This document shows, piece by piece, positions 33,417 through 42,643 of a stretch of 64,000 bases of DNA. The DNA comes from Rufibacter sediminis (GTDB taxonomy: Bacteria > Bacteroidota > Bacteroidia > Cytophagales > Hymenobacteraceae). The position numbers were made by a program, and so were the translations under genes. The notes under the pieces are model-generated. The model worked only from the letters and a program-made list of their open reading frames with translations, made no database searches and was not told the DNA's origin. The stretch covers positions 1 through 64,000 of the forward strand of contig NZ_JACOAF010000026.1 in the NCBI RefSeq assembly GCF_014269285.1. The letters run 5' to 3'. Each line of letters opens with the position of its first letter. Positions within the stretch are counted from its first letter, which is position 1.

Positions 33417-35576
33417 CTAGTTATAATGCGGCAGTAAGTTGTACACCTCGCCGTACTCCAGCATCTGCTGCGTGAAGTTGTCTGGGTACACCAGCAGCAC
33501 ATCCACTACTTTGCCGTCCTTCACCACCGGGGTAAGTTTGGGCTGGATGAAGCCGCTGTACGGCGCAATATTCAGCTTACTGTAGCGCTGGAGCACCTCT
33601 TTATGCAGCGCCTGATCCACGTTCACGCCGTAGGTTTCCACCAAATTTTGAGCCGCCTTGAAGTCTCCTTCTGAGGTGATGCGCTGCGTCTCGCGCAGTA
33701 GTTGCCCAAAGAGTTCCCGCAGTTTCTGGTAGTCGTTGATTTTGAAATACGTTTTGCCCTGGCGGGTCACGCGCTCAATCACGTTGTCTTTCTTGCCTTT
33801 CTCAAACGCCCAGGCGGCCACCATCTGGCGGTTGCGCATGTGGTCTTCCTCAATCTTCTCACCAGGCTCCAGGCGGGAAAGCTGCGTCATCAGACCGTTC
33901 CGGATGTAGGCATCGTATTCGGCTTTGCCGGCATCCAGGGAAGGCATCACGCCAATCTGCACCAGCTTAGGGTCCATCACGTAATACAGCGCCACCAGAT
34001 CGGCGCGGCCTTCTTCCATGGTGCTGGCATAGTTTTTCAGGGTCTGCTTGGGCGTGCCCACGCCCGGGTTGATCTGCCCCGAGGCGTGCCCGATCACCTC
34101 GTGCATATCGGTGTGGAGGTCGCTGGCCAGAGAACCGTATTTTTTAGCGCGGTCGATTTCCTCCTGGCTGAACGCGAACTCACTCAGCGCACTGCCACCC
34201 GTATTCGCCGATTCATTGTAGGCGTGCACAATGTTGCCCAGGTTCACTGATTTGGAGCCGTGCTCTTTTCTGATCCAGTTGGCGTTGGGCAGGTTGATGC
34301 CGATGGGCGTGGCCGGAGCCGCATCGCCGCCTTCCACCACCGTGGTAATCACTTTGGCGGTGATGCCCACCACGTTCTTCTTCTTGTGCTGCGGCAGCAA
34401 CGGAGAGTTGTCCTCGAACCACTGCGCCTGGTCACCGATGGCTTTGATGCGTTTGGTCGCTTCCTCGTCGCGGAACGACACCACCGATTCATAGGAACCT
34501 TTCAGCCCCAAAGGATCATCGTAGACTTCAATGAAACCGTTCACCACGTCAATCTGGGAATCCACGTCTTTCACCCAGGCAATGTTGTAGTCGTCAAACG
34601 CTTTCAAGTCGCCGGTGCGGTAGAACTCGGCCAGTTTCTGGAGGGCCAGGCGCTGCTTGTCGTTCTCGGCCACGGTCACGGCTTTGTCCAGCCAGAACAC
34701 AATGCGCTCAATGGCGGGGCCGTACATGCCGCCCACTTTCCAGACTTTCTCGGTGATTTGGCCATTTTCCTTCACCACTTTGGAGTTGAGGCCGTGGGAG
34801 ACGGGCTGCGGATCGTTCTTGTTTTCTTTCTTGGCGTAGAACGCCTCAACTTCCTTCTGGGTCAGACCTTCGTAGAAGTTCACGGCCGAGGTTTTGATCA
34901 AGTCTTGGCCGGCGGCTTTGTTCACCTGCTTGGCATCCACCTTCGGATCAAAGAGAATGGGCGTGATCCATTTGATGAAACTCTCCACGCTCTCGCCCTT
35001 GGTCAACGGCAACTTGGCCGCCGGAACCTTACGGATAGCGGCCGCTAAGTACTCCTGGCTGAACTCCGGCATGATCTTGTTCGCGGAGTAATGGTGGTGA
35101 ATGCCGTTCGCGAACCACACGCGCTTGGTGTACTCCATGAACTTCTCCCAATCCGGCGACGTGGACCGGTCGCGCTTGTTCTGCACCAATGCATCCAGGG
35201 TGCGGCGGATGCGCAGGTTGTGCTTGTAGTTCTGATCGTAGATGATGTCGCGCCCGGAGAGCGCCGCCTCGTAGAGGTAATACAGCAATTCCTTCTGTTT
35301 GGCGGAAAGGTTCTCAAAACCCGGCACCCGGTAGCGCAGAATCCGGAGATCAGCGAACTGCTCGGTCACGTAGTTAAAGGCCGAATCTCCCTGTATCACC
35401 TGCGGCGGCGAAGTCTGGCTCACGGTGCCCAGTTCCTGGTTCTTCACCACGCTGGCCTCGCCGGGCATCATAGAAGCGGCCGAAGCCGACGCGGCCGGGG
35501 TATTTTTCTGCGAACAACTGCCGGCCAGCAAAGCCGCCAGCAGCAGCGCCGGTATTGATATCTGTGTTTTCTTCAT
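33417..35576 (-). CDS. dipeptidyl-peptidase III-like lipoprotein (M49)
   Basis: 719 residues. The M49 zinc motif HEVIGH (His492, Glu493, His497; HEXXGH type) is followed by the third-ligand block EEGRAD near residue 521. The N-terminus is a lipoprotein signal ending at LLAGSC (Cys near 21), so the enzyme is attached to the envelope, unlike cytosolic eukaryotic DPP3. It would release dipeptides from peptide N-termini; Bacteroidetes homologues are annotated as zinc-dependent peptidases. The ATG at 35576 is chosen for the signal peptide. Monocistronic. Confidence 0.92.
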   Translation of the reverse strand: MKKTQISIPALLLAALLAGSCSQKNTPAASASAASMMPGEASVVKNQELGTVSQTSPPQVIQGDSAFNYVTEQFADLRILRYRVPGFENLSAKQKELLYYLYEAALSGRDIIYDQNYKHNLRIRRTLDALVQNKRDRSTSPDWEKFMEYTKRVWFANGIHHHYSANKIMPEFSQEYLAAAIRKVPAAKLPLTKGESVESFIKWITPILFDPKVDAKQVNKAAGQDLIKTSAVNFYEGLTQKEVEAFYAKKENKNDPQPVSHGLNSKVVKENGQITEKVWKVGGMYGPAIERIVFWLDKAVTVAENDKQRLALQKLAEFYRTGDLKAFDDYNIAWVKDVDSQIDVVNGFIEVYDDPLGLKGSYESVVSFRDEEATKRIKAIGDQAQWFEDNSPLLPQHKKKNVVGITAKVITTVVEGGDAAPATPIGINLPNANWIRKEHGSKSVNLGNIVHAYNESANTGGSALSEFAFSQEEIDRAKKYGSLASDLHTDMHEVIGHASGQINPGVGTPKQTLKNYASTMEEGRADLVALYYVMDPKLVQIGVMPSLDAGKAEYDAYIRNGLMTQLSRLEPGEKIEEDHMRNRQMVAAWAFEKGKKDNVIERVTRQGKTYFKINDYQKLRELFGQLLRETQRITSEGDFKAAQNLVETYGVNVDQALHKEVLQRYSKLNIAPYSGFIQPKLTPVVKDGKVVDVLLVYPDNFTQQMLEYGEVYNLLPHYN

Positions 35577-35997
35577 GTGATCCTGATTGGTAATATCGTC
35601 CAAAAGTAGGCATTTAGCCGCTGTAAGGCAAAAACCGCACCGTCTTGCCCCATTCTGCCCGCTTTCCCGTTTTAAGCCCCTTTTCTAAAAACACCCTCAA
35701 ATCCAGCCACCACAGACGGTTGAGTTCTGAGTCGATAGTCCTGAGTCCTGAGTTGTAAATTGTAACTTGTAGGAACTGGCGCGAGTCTCCAGACTCGTGC
35801 CTCCGGATGCCGGGTAGTCTCCAGACTACCCTCGCAGCAACGCAGCGAAACTCCATTCCCACGTGCGGGCTCCCAGAACCCATCCGGCGCAAATAAAAAC
35901 CCACCGCATATGAGAAACTGCTTTTTTCTGGCTTTTTCCCCTATTCAGCCTCTTTACTTCCTTTCTTAAAAGCTGTATCTTCCTATAAAAAAGAGCC
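35577..35997. repeat. gene-free stretch with word repeats and hairpins
   Basis: It contains a dispersed palindrome (35665-35700), a run of the word AGTCCTGAGT (35717-35755), and the twin hairpins GCGAGTCTCCAGACTCG (about 35781-35797) and GTAGTCTCCAGACTAC (about 35814-35829). The first hairpin also occurs at 45221-45269. No gene was recognised. Confidence 0.6.
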
Positions 35998-36468
35998 ATG
36001 GCTGCCATTCATCAATTGCTAGAAGAGTACGCCGAGAGCCACCGCAACGGCACAAACAAACTCATCCACTGGATCTGCGTGCCCGCCATCATGATCAGCC
36101 TGGTGGGGTTGATCTGGGCCATACCCGTGCCGGCCTTCCTGCGGGACCTGCCTTTCATCTTCAACTGGGGCATTCTATTCGTGCTGCTCTGCATGCTCTA
36201 CTACTTCGCCCTGTCACCCAGCCTGGCGGTGGGCATGGTGCTGGTCACGGCCTTTTTCCTCTGGATTGTGTACCAGCTGGACCAGGTGCAACAACTGCCG
36301 CTCTGGGCTTTGTGCCTCATCATTTTCGTAGTGGCCTGGATCGGGCAGTTCATCGGGCATAAGATTGAGGGCAAGAAACCGTCCTTTCTGAAAGATTTGC
36401 AGTTTCTGCTCATCGGGCCGGTGTGGCTGCTGAGTTTCATCTACCAGAAAATCGGGCTACGGTACTAA
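35998..36468 (+). CDS. Mpo1-like membrane protein (DUF962)
   Basis: 156 residues with four hydrophobic segments. The N-terminal YAESHRNGTNKLIHWICVP and the late GQFIGHKIEGKKPSF carry the conserved His residues of the Mpo1/DUF962 family. The yeast member is an Fe-dependent dioxygenase acting on 2-hydroxy fatty acids; the bacterial function is inferred from that. It is an inner-membrane protein, monocistronic, followed by a strong palindromic terminator. Confidence 0.88.
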   Translation: MAAIHQLLEEYAESHRNGTNKLIHWICVPAIMISLVGLIWAIPVPAFLRDLPFIFNWGILFVLLCMLYYFALSPSLAVGMVLVTAFFLWIVYQLDQVQQLPLWALCLIIFVVAWIGQFIGHKIEGKKPSFLKDLQFLLIGPVWLLSFIYQKIGLRY

Positions 36469-36475
36469 ACCACAA

Positions 36476-36521
36476 CGCCTGCTTTGGGGCCGTTTTTCAG
36501 AAAACAGCCCCAAAGCAGGCG
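36476..36521. terminator. palindromic terminator with unique arms
   Basis: GCCTGCTTTGGGGC (36477-36490) pairs perfectly with 36507-36520 around a GTTTT/AAAAC core. It lies between convergent genes. Confidence 0.75.
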
Positions 36522-36542
36522 CACCAGCAAACGTTTCCTTCT

Positions 36543-39080
36543 TTACCCTTCGGAGCGCAGCACTTCCAGCGGAGACTGGTTCACCACGGCCCGGCTATTA
36601 AACAGCCCGATGATCACGGTCAGCGTGGAAATAACCAGGAACAGCACCAGAATAGGCAGCGGTTCTGGCGTGAAGATGGTCTCAAAGGAGTACTTGGCCA
36701 GCGCCCAGCTGCCCACCAACGACAACACAATACCCGTTCCGGCGGCCAAGGCTCCCAGGAAGAAGTACTCCAGGGCCGTGATCGCGAAAATCTGCTTCCG
36801 GTTGGCACCCAGCGTCCGGAGCAGCACGCTTTCCTGCATGCGCTGGTACTTGCTGATGAGCACCGAGGAGATCAACACCACCAGACCGGTGATGATGCTG
36901 AACGCCGCCATGAACCGGATCACAAAGCCAATCTTGTCCAGCAACTCGTCCATCACGCTCAAGATCAGCTCCAGGTCAATGATGGAGATGTTGGGGAACT
37001 GGCGCACCACCGCCTGCTGGAACTTAGCCGATTCCTGGGCCGAGCCTACCCGCGTGATGAGCACATGAAACTGCGGCGCCTCCTCCAGGACTCCCTCCGG
37101 AAACACGACCCGGAAGTTGGTCTGGATGCGGTTCCAGTCCACCTCACGCAGGCTGCCCACCACCGTGGGGATGAGCGCCCCCTGCACGTTGAACACAATC
37201 TGATCCCCAACTTTCACCTTGATCCACTCGGCGTACCGGTCATCCAGAGATACGTACACGGTATCTTGGGGCGAGGCTACTTTCCCGCGCCATTTGCCCT
37301 CTACCACCTTTTCAGACTCAGTGATTTGGCCCCGGAAGGTAGACCTGATCTCCCGCTGGAAGGCCCGCGGCGAGACACCGGAGGTACTGTCTTCCTTCAC
37401 ATCCTCGGCGGTTCTGCCGTTGATCTCTTCTATCCGCATAGTCACGATGGGCACCTCGTCCAGCACCGGCAATCCCTGCTGTTTGGTTAACTGGGCCACC
37501 GCCTGCCGCTGTCCGCCCTGGATATCGAACAAGACCATGTTAGGCTGGTTCTCGCTCGCTGACAAGGTCACCTGGTTCAGCAGAATGCCCTGCACGAAGT
37601 ACAAGGTGCTGATAAAAGCGGTCCCCAGCCCGATGGAGATGATCAGGATCAACGTCTGGTTATTCGGCCGAAACAGATTGGCCAGTCCCTGCCGCCAGGT
37701 GTAACTCAGCGACTCCGGGAAGAACCGCCGCACGGCCCACATCAAGGCCCAGGCGATGCCCGCCAATACCAGAAAGCCGACCAGAACGCCTAAGGTGAAG
37801 TATCCCGCTTCTTTCCATTTCTGGGTTTGCAGATAGGTGAAAGAGAAGATGAACAGCAGAATTAGGCCGTACACGCCCCATTTCACCGGATCTTTAAATA
37901 AACTGGTACTTTCATAGGAGATGCGTAAGGTATTCAGGGGAGAAACGTTACGGATGCTCACCAGCGGCAGCAAGGCAAACAGGAAGGAGATGATCAGCCC
38001 CAGCCCGATGCCTTGCAGAATGGCCAGCCAGGACACGCCCACCGTAATCTCCACGGGTAGCAAATCCTGTAACACCTGCGGCAACAGTTGCTGCACCAGC
38101 GTGCCCAAGGCCGCCCCAATGATGGAACCCAGCAACCCGATGCCCAGAATCTGGATGAGGTAAATCAGAAAAGCCTGTGTTCCGCTCACGCCCAGGCAGC
38201 GCAGAATGGCAATGGAGCGTAGCTTCTCCCGGATGTACACGTGAATGGCGCTCGCCACGCCAATACTGCCCAGCAGCAAGGCAATGAAACCCACCAAGGC
38301 CAGGAAACTGGTCAAATCTTTGAAAGAGCGCCCCATCTCCTCGCGCTGCGTTTCAATGGTCTCGGTGTTTAGGGCCTCTTTTTCCAAACGGGGCTCTAAA
38401 CGCTCCACCAGCTTTTTGACATCGGTGTTGGGGGCGAACTTGTAGTAGAACAGGTAATTGATGCGGCTCCCTTTCTGCTCAAGCCCCGTTTGCGGAAGGT
38501 ACCGCAACGGAATGTAAACCGCCGGTGCCACTGTAGCCGAGATGCCCGTCTGGCCCGGGGCCTTGTTCAGAATGCCGGCAATTTGAAACGTGACCTCCCC
38601 CACCTTGATGGAGTCGCCGATGCGGGCATCGAACTGCAGCATGAGGGTTTTGTCTACCAGCGCCTGCTGTCCGTCTCTGAAGCTCTGGGCCGCCGCCGCG
38701 GGCACCGTTTCCAGTGCCCCGTAATACGGGAACTGTCCTTCCAGCGCCCTGATCTGCACCAATCGGGTTCCCTGGTTTTTGGGGAACAGAATCATGGAGG
38801 CAAAGCTACGTTCTTTGGAGCGGCGGTTTCCCAGCGAGTCCAGCAAGGGAAGCATCTTTGGGTTCACGGGCCGGTTACTTGTGATCACCAGATCGGCCCC
38901 GATGAGTTCTTTGGCCTGGTTGTCAATGTCTGCCCGCAGGTTGTAGCCGAAGGAAAAGATGGCCACCAGCGCCGCGATGCCCAGAATAATGGACGAAATG
39001 AAAAGAAACAGCCGTGAGCGGTTCCGCCGACTATCGCGCCACGCCATCTGCACCAGCCACGGGAAATTAAGATTGTTCAT
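36543..39080 (-). CDS. FtsX-like ABC transporter permease (YbbP family)
   Basis: 845 residues with about ten membrane helices in the order TM, large periplasmic domain, 3 TM (FtsX), 2 TM, a second periplasmic domain, 3 TM (FtsX). This double-FtsX layout is that of YbbP/COG3127. It pairs with the LolD-like ATPase encoded upstream. Together with the divergent SGNH esterase, it preserves the ybbP-ybbA/tesA neighbourhood known from E. coli. Its cargo is not known; lipid or lipoprotein handling in the envelope is usually proposed. Confidence 0.92.
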   Translation of the reverse strand: MNNLNFPWLVQMAWRDSRRNRSRLFLFISSIILGIAALVAIFSFGYNLRADIDNQAKELIGADLVITSNRPVNPKMLPLLDSLGNRRSKERSFASMILFPKNQGTRLVQIRALEGQFPYYGALETVPAAAAQSFRDGQQALVDKTLMLQFDARIGDSIKVGEVTFQIAGILNKAPGQTGISATVAPAVYIPLRYLPQTGLEQKGSRINYLFYYKFAPNTDVKKLVERLEPRLEKEALNTETIETQREEMGRSFKDLTSFLALVGFIALLLGSIGVASAIHVYIREKLRSIAILRCLGVSGTQAFLIYLIQILGIGLLGSIIGAALGTLVQQLLPQVLQDLLPVEITVGVSWLAILQGIGLGLIISFLFALLPLVSIRNVSPLNTLRISYESTSLFKDPVKWGVYGLILLFIFSFTYLQTQKWKEAGYFTLGVLVGFLVLAGIAWALMWAVRRFFPESLSYTWRQGLANLFRPNNQTLILIISIGLGTAFISTLYFVQGILLNQVTLSASENQPNMVLFDIQGGQRQAVAQLTKQQGLPVLDEVPIVTMRIEEINGRTAEDVKEDSTSGVSPRAFQREIRSTFRGQITESEKVVEGKWRGKVASPQDTVYVSLDDRYAEWIKVKVGDQIVFNVQGALIPTVVGSLREVDWNRIQTNFRVVFPEGVLEEAPQFHVLITRVGSAQESAKFQQAVVRQFPNISIIDLELILSVMDELLDKIGFVIRFMAAFSIITGLVVLISSVLISKYQRMQESVLLRTLGANRKQIFAITALEYFFLGALAAGTGIVLSLVGSWALAKYSFETIFTPEPLPILVLFLVISTLTVIIGLFNSRAVVNQSPLEVLRSEG

Positions 39081-39309
39081 TTATTTAATGTGCTGTTTTT
39101 TATGTGCTAATGAGGTGATGTGCTAATGTGCTAATTATTTAATGTGCTGATGTGCTAATAAGGTGATGTGCTGATATGCTACTTTGAAGTAGATTGTTTA
39201 AAAAGCAGTATTTACGGGATGGTGAGTTTAAGCTTCATTTGCCTTTTACAGAATCAAAGCTTCATCGCTTTTCATTAATAGCACATCAGCACATGAATCA
39301 ATTAGCACA
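39081..39309. repeat. ATGTGCTAAT word-repeat array inside an operon
   Basis: About six degenerate copies of the word GTGCTAAT / GTGCTGAT (39088-39183) are followed, after some 80 bases, by inverted copies (AGCACATCAGCACAT, ATTAGCACATTAA; about 39278-39312). The outer parts can pair into a long stem between the ATPase and permease genes. Confidence 0.65.
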
Positions 39310-40011
39310 TTAACCCAAGGTTCTTTCGTCTGAAATGAGTTTGCCGCCTTTCACGCGCAGAATGCGTTGGGTTTTGGCGGCTAGTTCAGCGTCATGGGTC
39401 ACCAGCACCAGGGTGGTTCCGGCTTCGCGGTTTAGGTCGAAGATCAGTTTTACCACTTTCTCGCTGGTTTCGGCGTCCAGATTGCCGGTGGGCTCATCGG
39501 CGAACAGGATTTTGGGCTGATTGGAGAACGCCCGGGCCAGCGATACCCGCTGCTGCTCCCCCCCGGATAACTGGGCCGGATAATGGTGGCTCCGGTCGGC
39601 GAGGCCTACTTTGTCCAGCAGCTCCAGGGCCCGGGGTTTGATGTGCTTCTCGCCGCGCAGCTCCAGGGGAACCATCACATTTTCCAGGGCGGTAAGGGTG
39701 GGCAGCAACTGGAAGTTCTGGAAGATGAAGCCCACGTACTGGTTCCGGACCTGCGCCCGGGCATCTTCGTTGAGGGAATCTAGCCGGATGCCGTTGAGCT
39801 CCACCATGCCCGAGCTGGACCGGTCCAGCCCGGCGCAAAGGCCAAGCAGGGTTGTTTTGCCGCTGCCGGAGGGACCCACAATGGCGTTGGTGGAGCCTTC
39901 TTCCACAGTGAAATTGATGTTGTCCAGCACCGTTAAGGTTTTGCCGGTACTTTGGTAGGTTTTGGTAAGATCCTGGATGTGCAGTATGGAAGCCACGGGC
40001 GAAGGGTTCAT
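39310..40011 (-). CDS. ABC transporter ATP-binding protein (YbbA/LolD-like)
   Basis: 233 residues with Walker A GPSGSGKTTL, signature LSGGEQQRVSLARA, Walker B ILFADEPTGNLD and switch His in LVTHD. This is the compact LolD/MacB-type ATPase that partners FtsX permeases. The partner gene follows on the same strand after 229 bases of repeat sequence. It is divergent from the esterase gene with a 137-base gap. Confidence 0.94.
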   Translation of the reverse strand: MNPSPVASILHIQDLTKTYQSTGKTLTVLDNINFTVEEGSTNAIVGPSGSGKTTLLGLCAGLDRSSSGMVELNGIRLDSLNEDARAQVRNQYVGFIFQNFQLLPTLTALENVMVPLELRGEKHIKPRALELLDKVGLADRSHHYPAQLSGGEQQRVSLARAFSNQPKILFADEPTGNLDAETSEKVVKLIFDLNREAGTTLVLVTHDAELAAKTQRILRVKGGKLISDERTLG

Positions 40012-40148
40012 TGAAAGGTAATAGGTTTACGGGCGTTTCCGCCAGCGGTAAATTACAGAACAGGATTTAAAATCCATTGTTTAAACCTCAAACGCCAGAA
40101 ATAAGGTATAAGTACTTTCTTTGCACGTGAACAAGAAACCGATACAAC

Positions 40149-40826
40149 ATGTATAAACATCCAATCCTCTACCTGCTGCTCTTCGTCTGGTTGGGTACTG
40201 GCTGCTCCGGAAACGGAAGTCAGGACGAGGTGAAATCAGACCAGGAAAGTGAAACCGCTAAAAAAGCGCCCCCCGTTATGAAAAACATTCTCTTCTTCGG
40301 AAACAGCCTCACGGCTGGCTACGGCCTGAACCCGTCAGAATCGTTTCCGGCCCTCATCCAGAAAAAAATAGATTCCCTGAATCTGCCCTATAAAGCTATC
40401 AACGCCGGGCTCAGCGGCGAAACCTCGGCGGGCGGCAAGAACCGCATTGACTGGCTCCTGCGCCAACCCGTAGATGTGTTTGTCCTGGAACTGGGGGCTA
40501 ATGACGGCTTGCGCGGCATTCCGCCCACCGAGACCAAGAAGAACCTGCAAGCCATTGTAGACAAGGTGAAAGCGAAGTACCCCGAGGCCAAACTGGTGAT
40601 GGCTGGCATGGAAGTTCCCCCCAACATGGGCGGGGCTTACGCGAGTGAGTTCCGGGTGATTTTCCGGCAGCTGGCCGAGCAGAACAACATGGCGCTGGTT
40701 CCTTTCCTACTGGAGGGCGTGGGCGGAGTCCGTTCCCTGAACCAGGCCGATGGCGTCCATCCCACGGCCGAAGGTCAGAAGATCCTGGCATCCAACGTGT
40801 GGGAGGTGCTAAAGGGAGTTCTGTAG
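40149..40826 (+). CDS. SGNH-hydrolase lipoprotein (TesA-like arylesterase)
   Basis: 225 residues. The lipoprotein signal ends at GTGC (Cys near 18). SGNH blocks are all present: FFGNSLTAGYG (Ser53), Gly in AGLSGETS, GANDGLRG, and DGVHPTAEGQ for the Asp/His pair. This is the TesA/arylesterase branch that hydrolyses acyl-CoA, phospholipid or aryl esters. Its position opposite ybbA matches E. coli tesA, but here the protein is anchored by a lipid rather than freely periplasmic. Confidence 0.93.
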   Translation: MYKHPILYLLLFVWLGTGCSGNGSQDEVKSDQESETAKKAPPVMKNILFFGNSLTAGYGLNPSESFPALIQKKIDSLNLPYKAINAGLSGETSAGGKNRIDWLLRQPVDVFVLELGANDGLRGIPPTETKKNLQAIVDKVKAKYPEAKLVMAGMEVPPNMGGAYASEFRVIFRQLAEQNNMALVPFLLEGVGGVRSLNQADGVHPTAEGQKILASNVWEVLKGVL

Positions 40827-41130
40827 CCTCCCGCTGATTCTTTTCTGGTCTTCCTTTTGGGGTAGTTTCTGTAAAACGGCCCTAAAAGGAAGACCTTTCT
40901 TTTTGCAGCGGTTTTAGGCCTCTTTTTTGGAAAAGAGGCGCAAAACGAACGTGCATCCAATTACGATACTACCAAATTTGGGCAGCGTTGCACCGGAACG
41001 TAAAACTTTATTACCTTACAGAAGCTATCTTCTAGCACCTCAATTCCTTTCCTAAGAACTGATTTTACCATCGCGACTACTTTAACCCTGTTTATTTAAA
41101 AGAAGCCTTAAAACCGATACCGTCTTCCCT
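40827..41130. repeat. gene-free stretch, two palindromes
   Basis: The esterase terminator has 12-base arms GGTCTTCCTTTT (40847-40858) with 40884-40895. It is followed by a second dispersed copy (about 40911-40950, GTTTTAGGCCTCTTTTTT). A decayed copy lies at 41085-41115, just before the permease gene. Confidence 0.65.
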
Positions 41131-42450
41131 ATGCCGCTCCTCCTTGTTGCCGCCGCCGTTTTAGCGTTGTTAGTGTTGATGGTTCTGTTTCGGTTGAATG
41201 CCTTCTTATCGTTGATTGTGGTGGCCCTCTGTTTAGGCGTGGCCGAAGGGATGCCCGTCAAAGAGGCCATCAACTCCGTGCAGAACGGGATTGGCAGCAC
41301 CCTGGGGTCTATCGCCCTGATCATCGGGTTCGGGTCTATGCTGGGGACGCTCATCTCTGACAGCGGCGCGGCCCAGCGCATCTCATTGAGCCTCATCCGT
41401 AAATTCGGGATCCGCTACATTCAGTGGGCCATGATCCTGACGGGTTTCCTGGTGGGGTTGCCCATGTTTTACAACGCCGGTTTTATACTGCTGATTCCGC
41501 TGGTCTTCAGCGTGGCCGCCTCTACGGGTTTACCGCTCTTGTTCGTGGGCCTTCCCATGGCCGCCTCGCTTTCGGTGACGCACGGGTATCTGCCTCCGCA
41601 CCCCGGCCCCACCTCCATCGCCGTCATCTACCAGGCCGATATCGGGCTCACGCTCATGTATGGACTGGTGGTGGCTATTCCGGCCATCATCATCGCGGGG
41701 CCGCTCTTCACCCGTTTCCTGGGCCGGTTCAACGCCAGTCCTCCGGCTGGCTTGGCCGCTCCCAGAATCTTCACCGATGAGGAAATGCCGGGGTACGGCG
41801 TGAGCGTGTTCACCGCCGTTTTCCCGGTGATTTTGATGGCTATGGCAACGTTGGCCAGCGCGCTGCTGCCAGAAGACTCGCCGCTGCGGCGCGTGCTGGA
41901 GGTAGTGGGTGACCCCGCCATTGCGTTGCTGTTATCGGTGTTTCTGGCAATTTACACCTTGGGCATCAGCCGCGGCCGGAAGATGGACGAGATCATGGCG
42001 CTATTGACGGGTTCCATCAGCAGCATCGCCATGATCATGCTGATTATTGGCGGCGGAGGCGCCCTGAAACAGGTGCTGGTAGACAGTGGCGTAGGAGATT
42101 ACATCACCACCTTGGTAAAGGATATGTCCCTTTCTCCCCTGCTGCTGGCCTGGAGTATTGCGGCGCTGCTGCGGGTTTGCCTAGGATCGGCTACAGTGGC
42201 GGCCATTACCACCGCTGGCATCACGCTGCCGGTGATTGCCGCCACCGGCGTGAGCCCCGAGTTGATGGTGCTGGCCACGGGCGCGGGCAGCCTCATGTTC
42301 TCGCACGTGAATGACCCCGGCTTCTGGATGTTCAAAGAATACTTCAGCCTCAGCATCCCAGACACTATTGCCACCTGGTCCATCATGGAAACCATTGTTT
42401 CTGTGGTAGGGCTATTGGGAGTTCTGGCATTGAGTGTCTTCGTGGGGTAA
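41131..42450 (+). CDS. GntP family gluconate:H+ symporter-like permease
   Basis: 439 residues with about 12-14 membrane helices. The N-terminal FRLNAFLSLIVVALCLGVAEGM, the block GFGSMLGTLISDSGAAQRI, and MAASLSVTHGYLPPHPGP are GntP-family landmarks, as is FSHVNDPGFWM near the C-terminus. Members import gluconate or related sugar acids with protons. No gluconate kinase or regulator is adjacent, so the substrate may differ. Monocistronic with a long stem-loop terminator. Confidence 0.93.
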   Translation: MPLLLVAAAVLALLVLMVLFRLNAFLSLIVVALCLGVAEGMPVKEAINSVQNGIGSTLGSIALIIGFGSMLGTLISDSGAAQRISLSLIRKFGIRYIQWAMILTGFLVGLPMFYNAGFILLIPLVFSVAASTGLPLLFVGLPMAASLSVTHGYLPPHPGPTSIAVIYQADIGLTLMYGLVVAIPAIIIAGPLFTRFLGRFNASPPAGLAAPRIFTDEEMPGYGVSVFTAVFPVILMAMATLASALLPEDSPLRRVLEVVGDPAIALLLSVFLAIYTLGISRGRKMDEIMALLTGSISSIAMIMLIIGGGGALKQVLVDSGVGDYITTLVKDMSLSPLLLAWSIAALLRVCLGSATVAAITTAGITLPVIAATGVSPELMVLATGAGSLMFSHVNDPGFWMFKEYFSLSIPDTIATWSIMETIVSVVGLLGVLALSVFVG

Positions 42451-42480
42451 TCAGCTCAGTTTTTGACAAGTGGAGTAAGC

Positions 42481-42535
42481 AGAAGCGCCCCCGGGCGAAG
42501 AAAACAGCAGTTTCTTCACCCAGGGGCGCTTCTTG
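42481..42535 (+). terminator. terminator of the GntP gene
   Basis: AGAAGCGCCCC pairs with GGGGCGCTTCT, and an internal GAAGAAA/TTTCTTC segment extends the stem. Confidence 0.7.
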
Positions 42536-42643
42536 ATTTCAATCAATTTGAAAGATAACCCAATCACCGATGGATTCTCATCTCCCGATAAAGCATCCGT
42601 TTTGGGCCTCTTTTTCAGGAAATAGGCCTGAAACTGACACTGG

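Noticed and set aside
38490-39017. Open frames opposite the FtsX-like permease
   Set aside because: Antisense to conserved coding sequence; typical shadow frames of a GC-rich gene.
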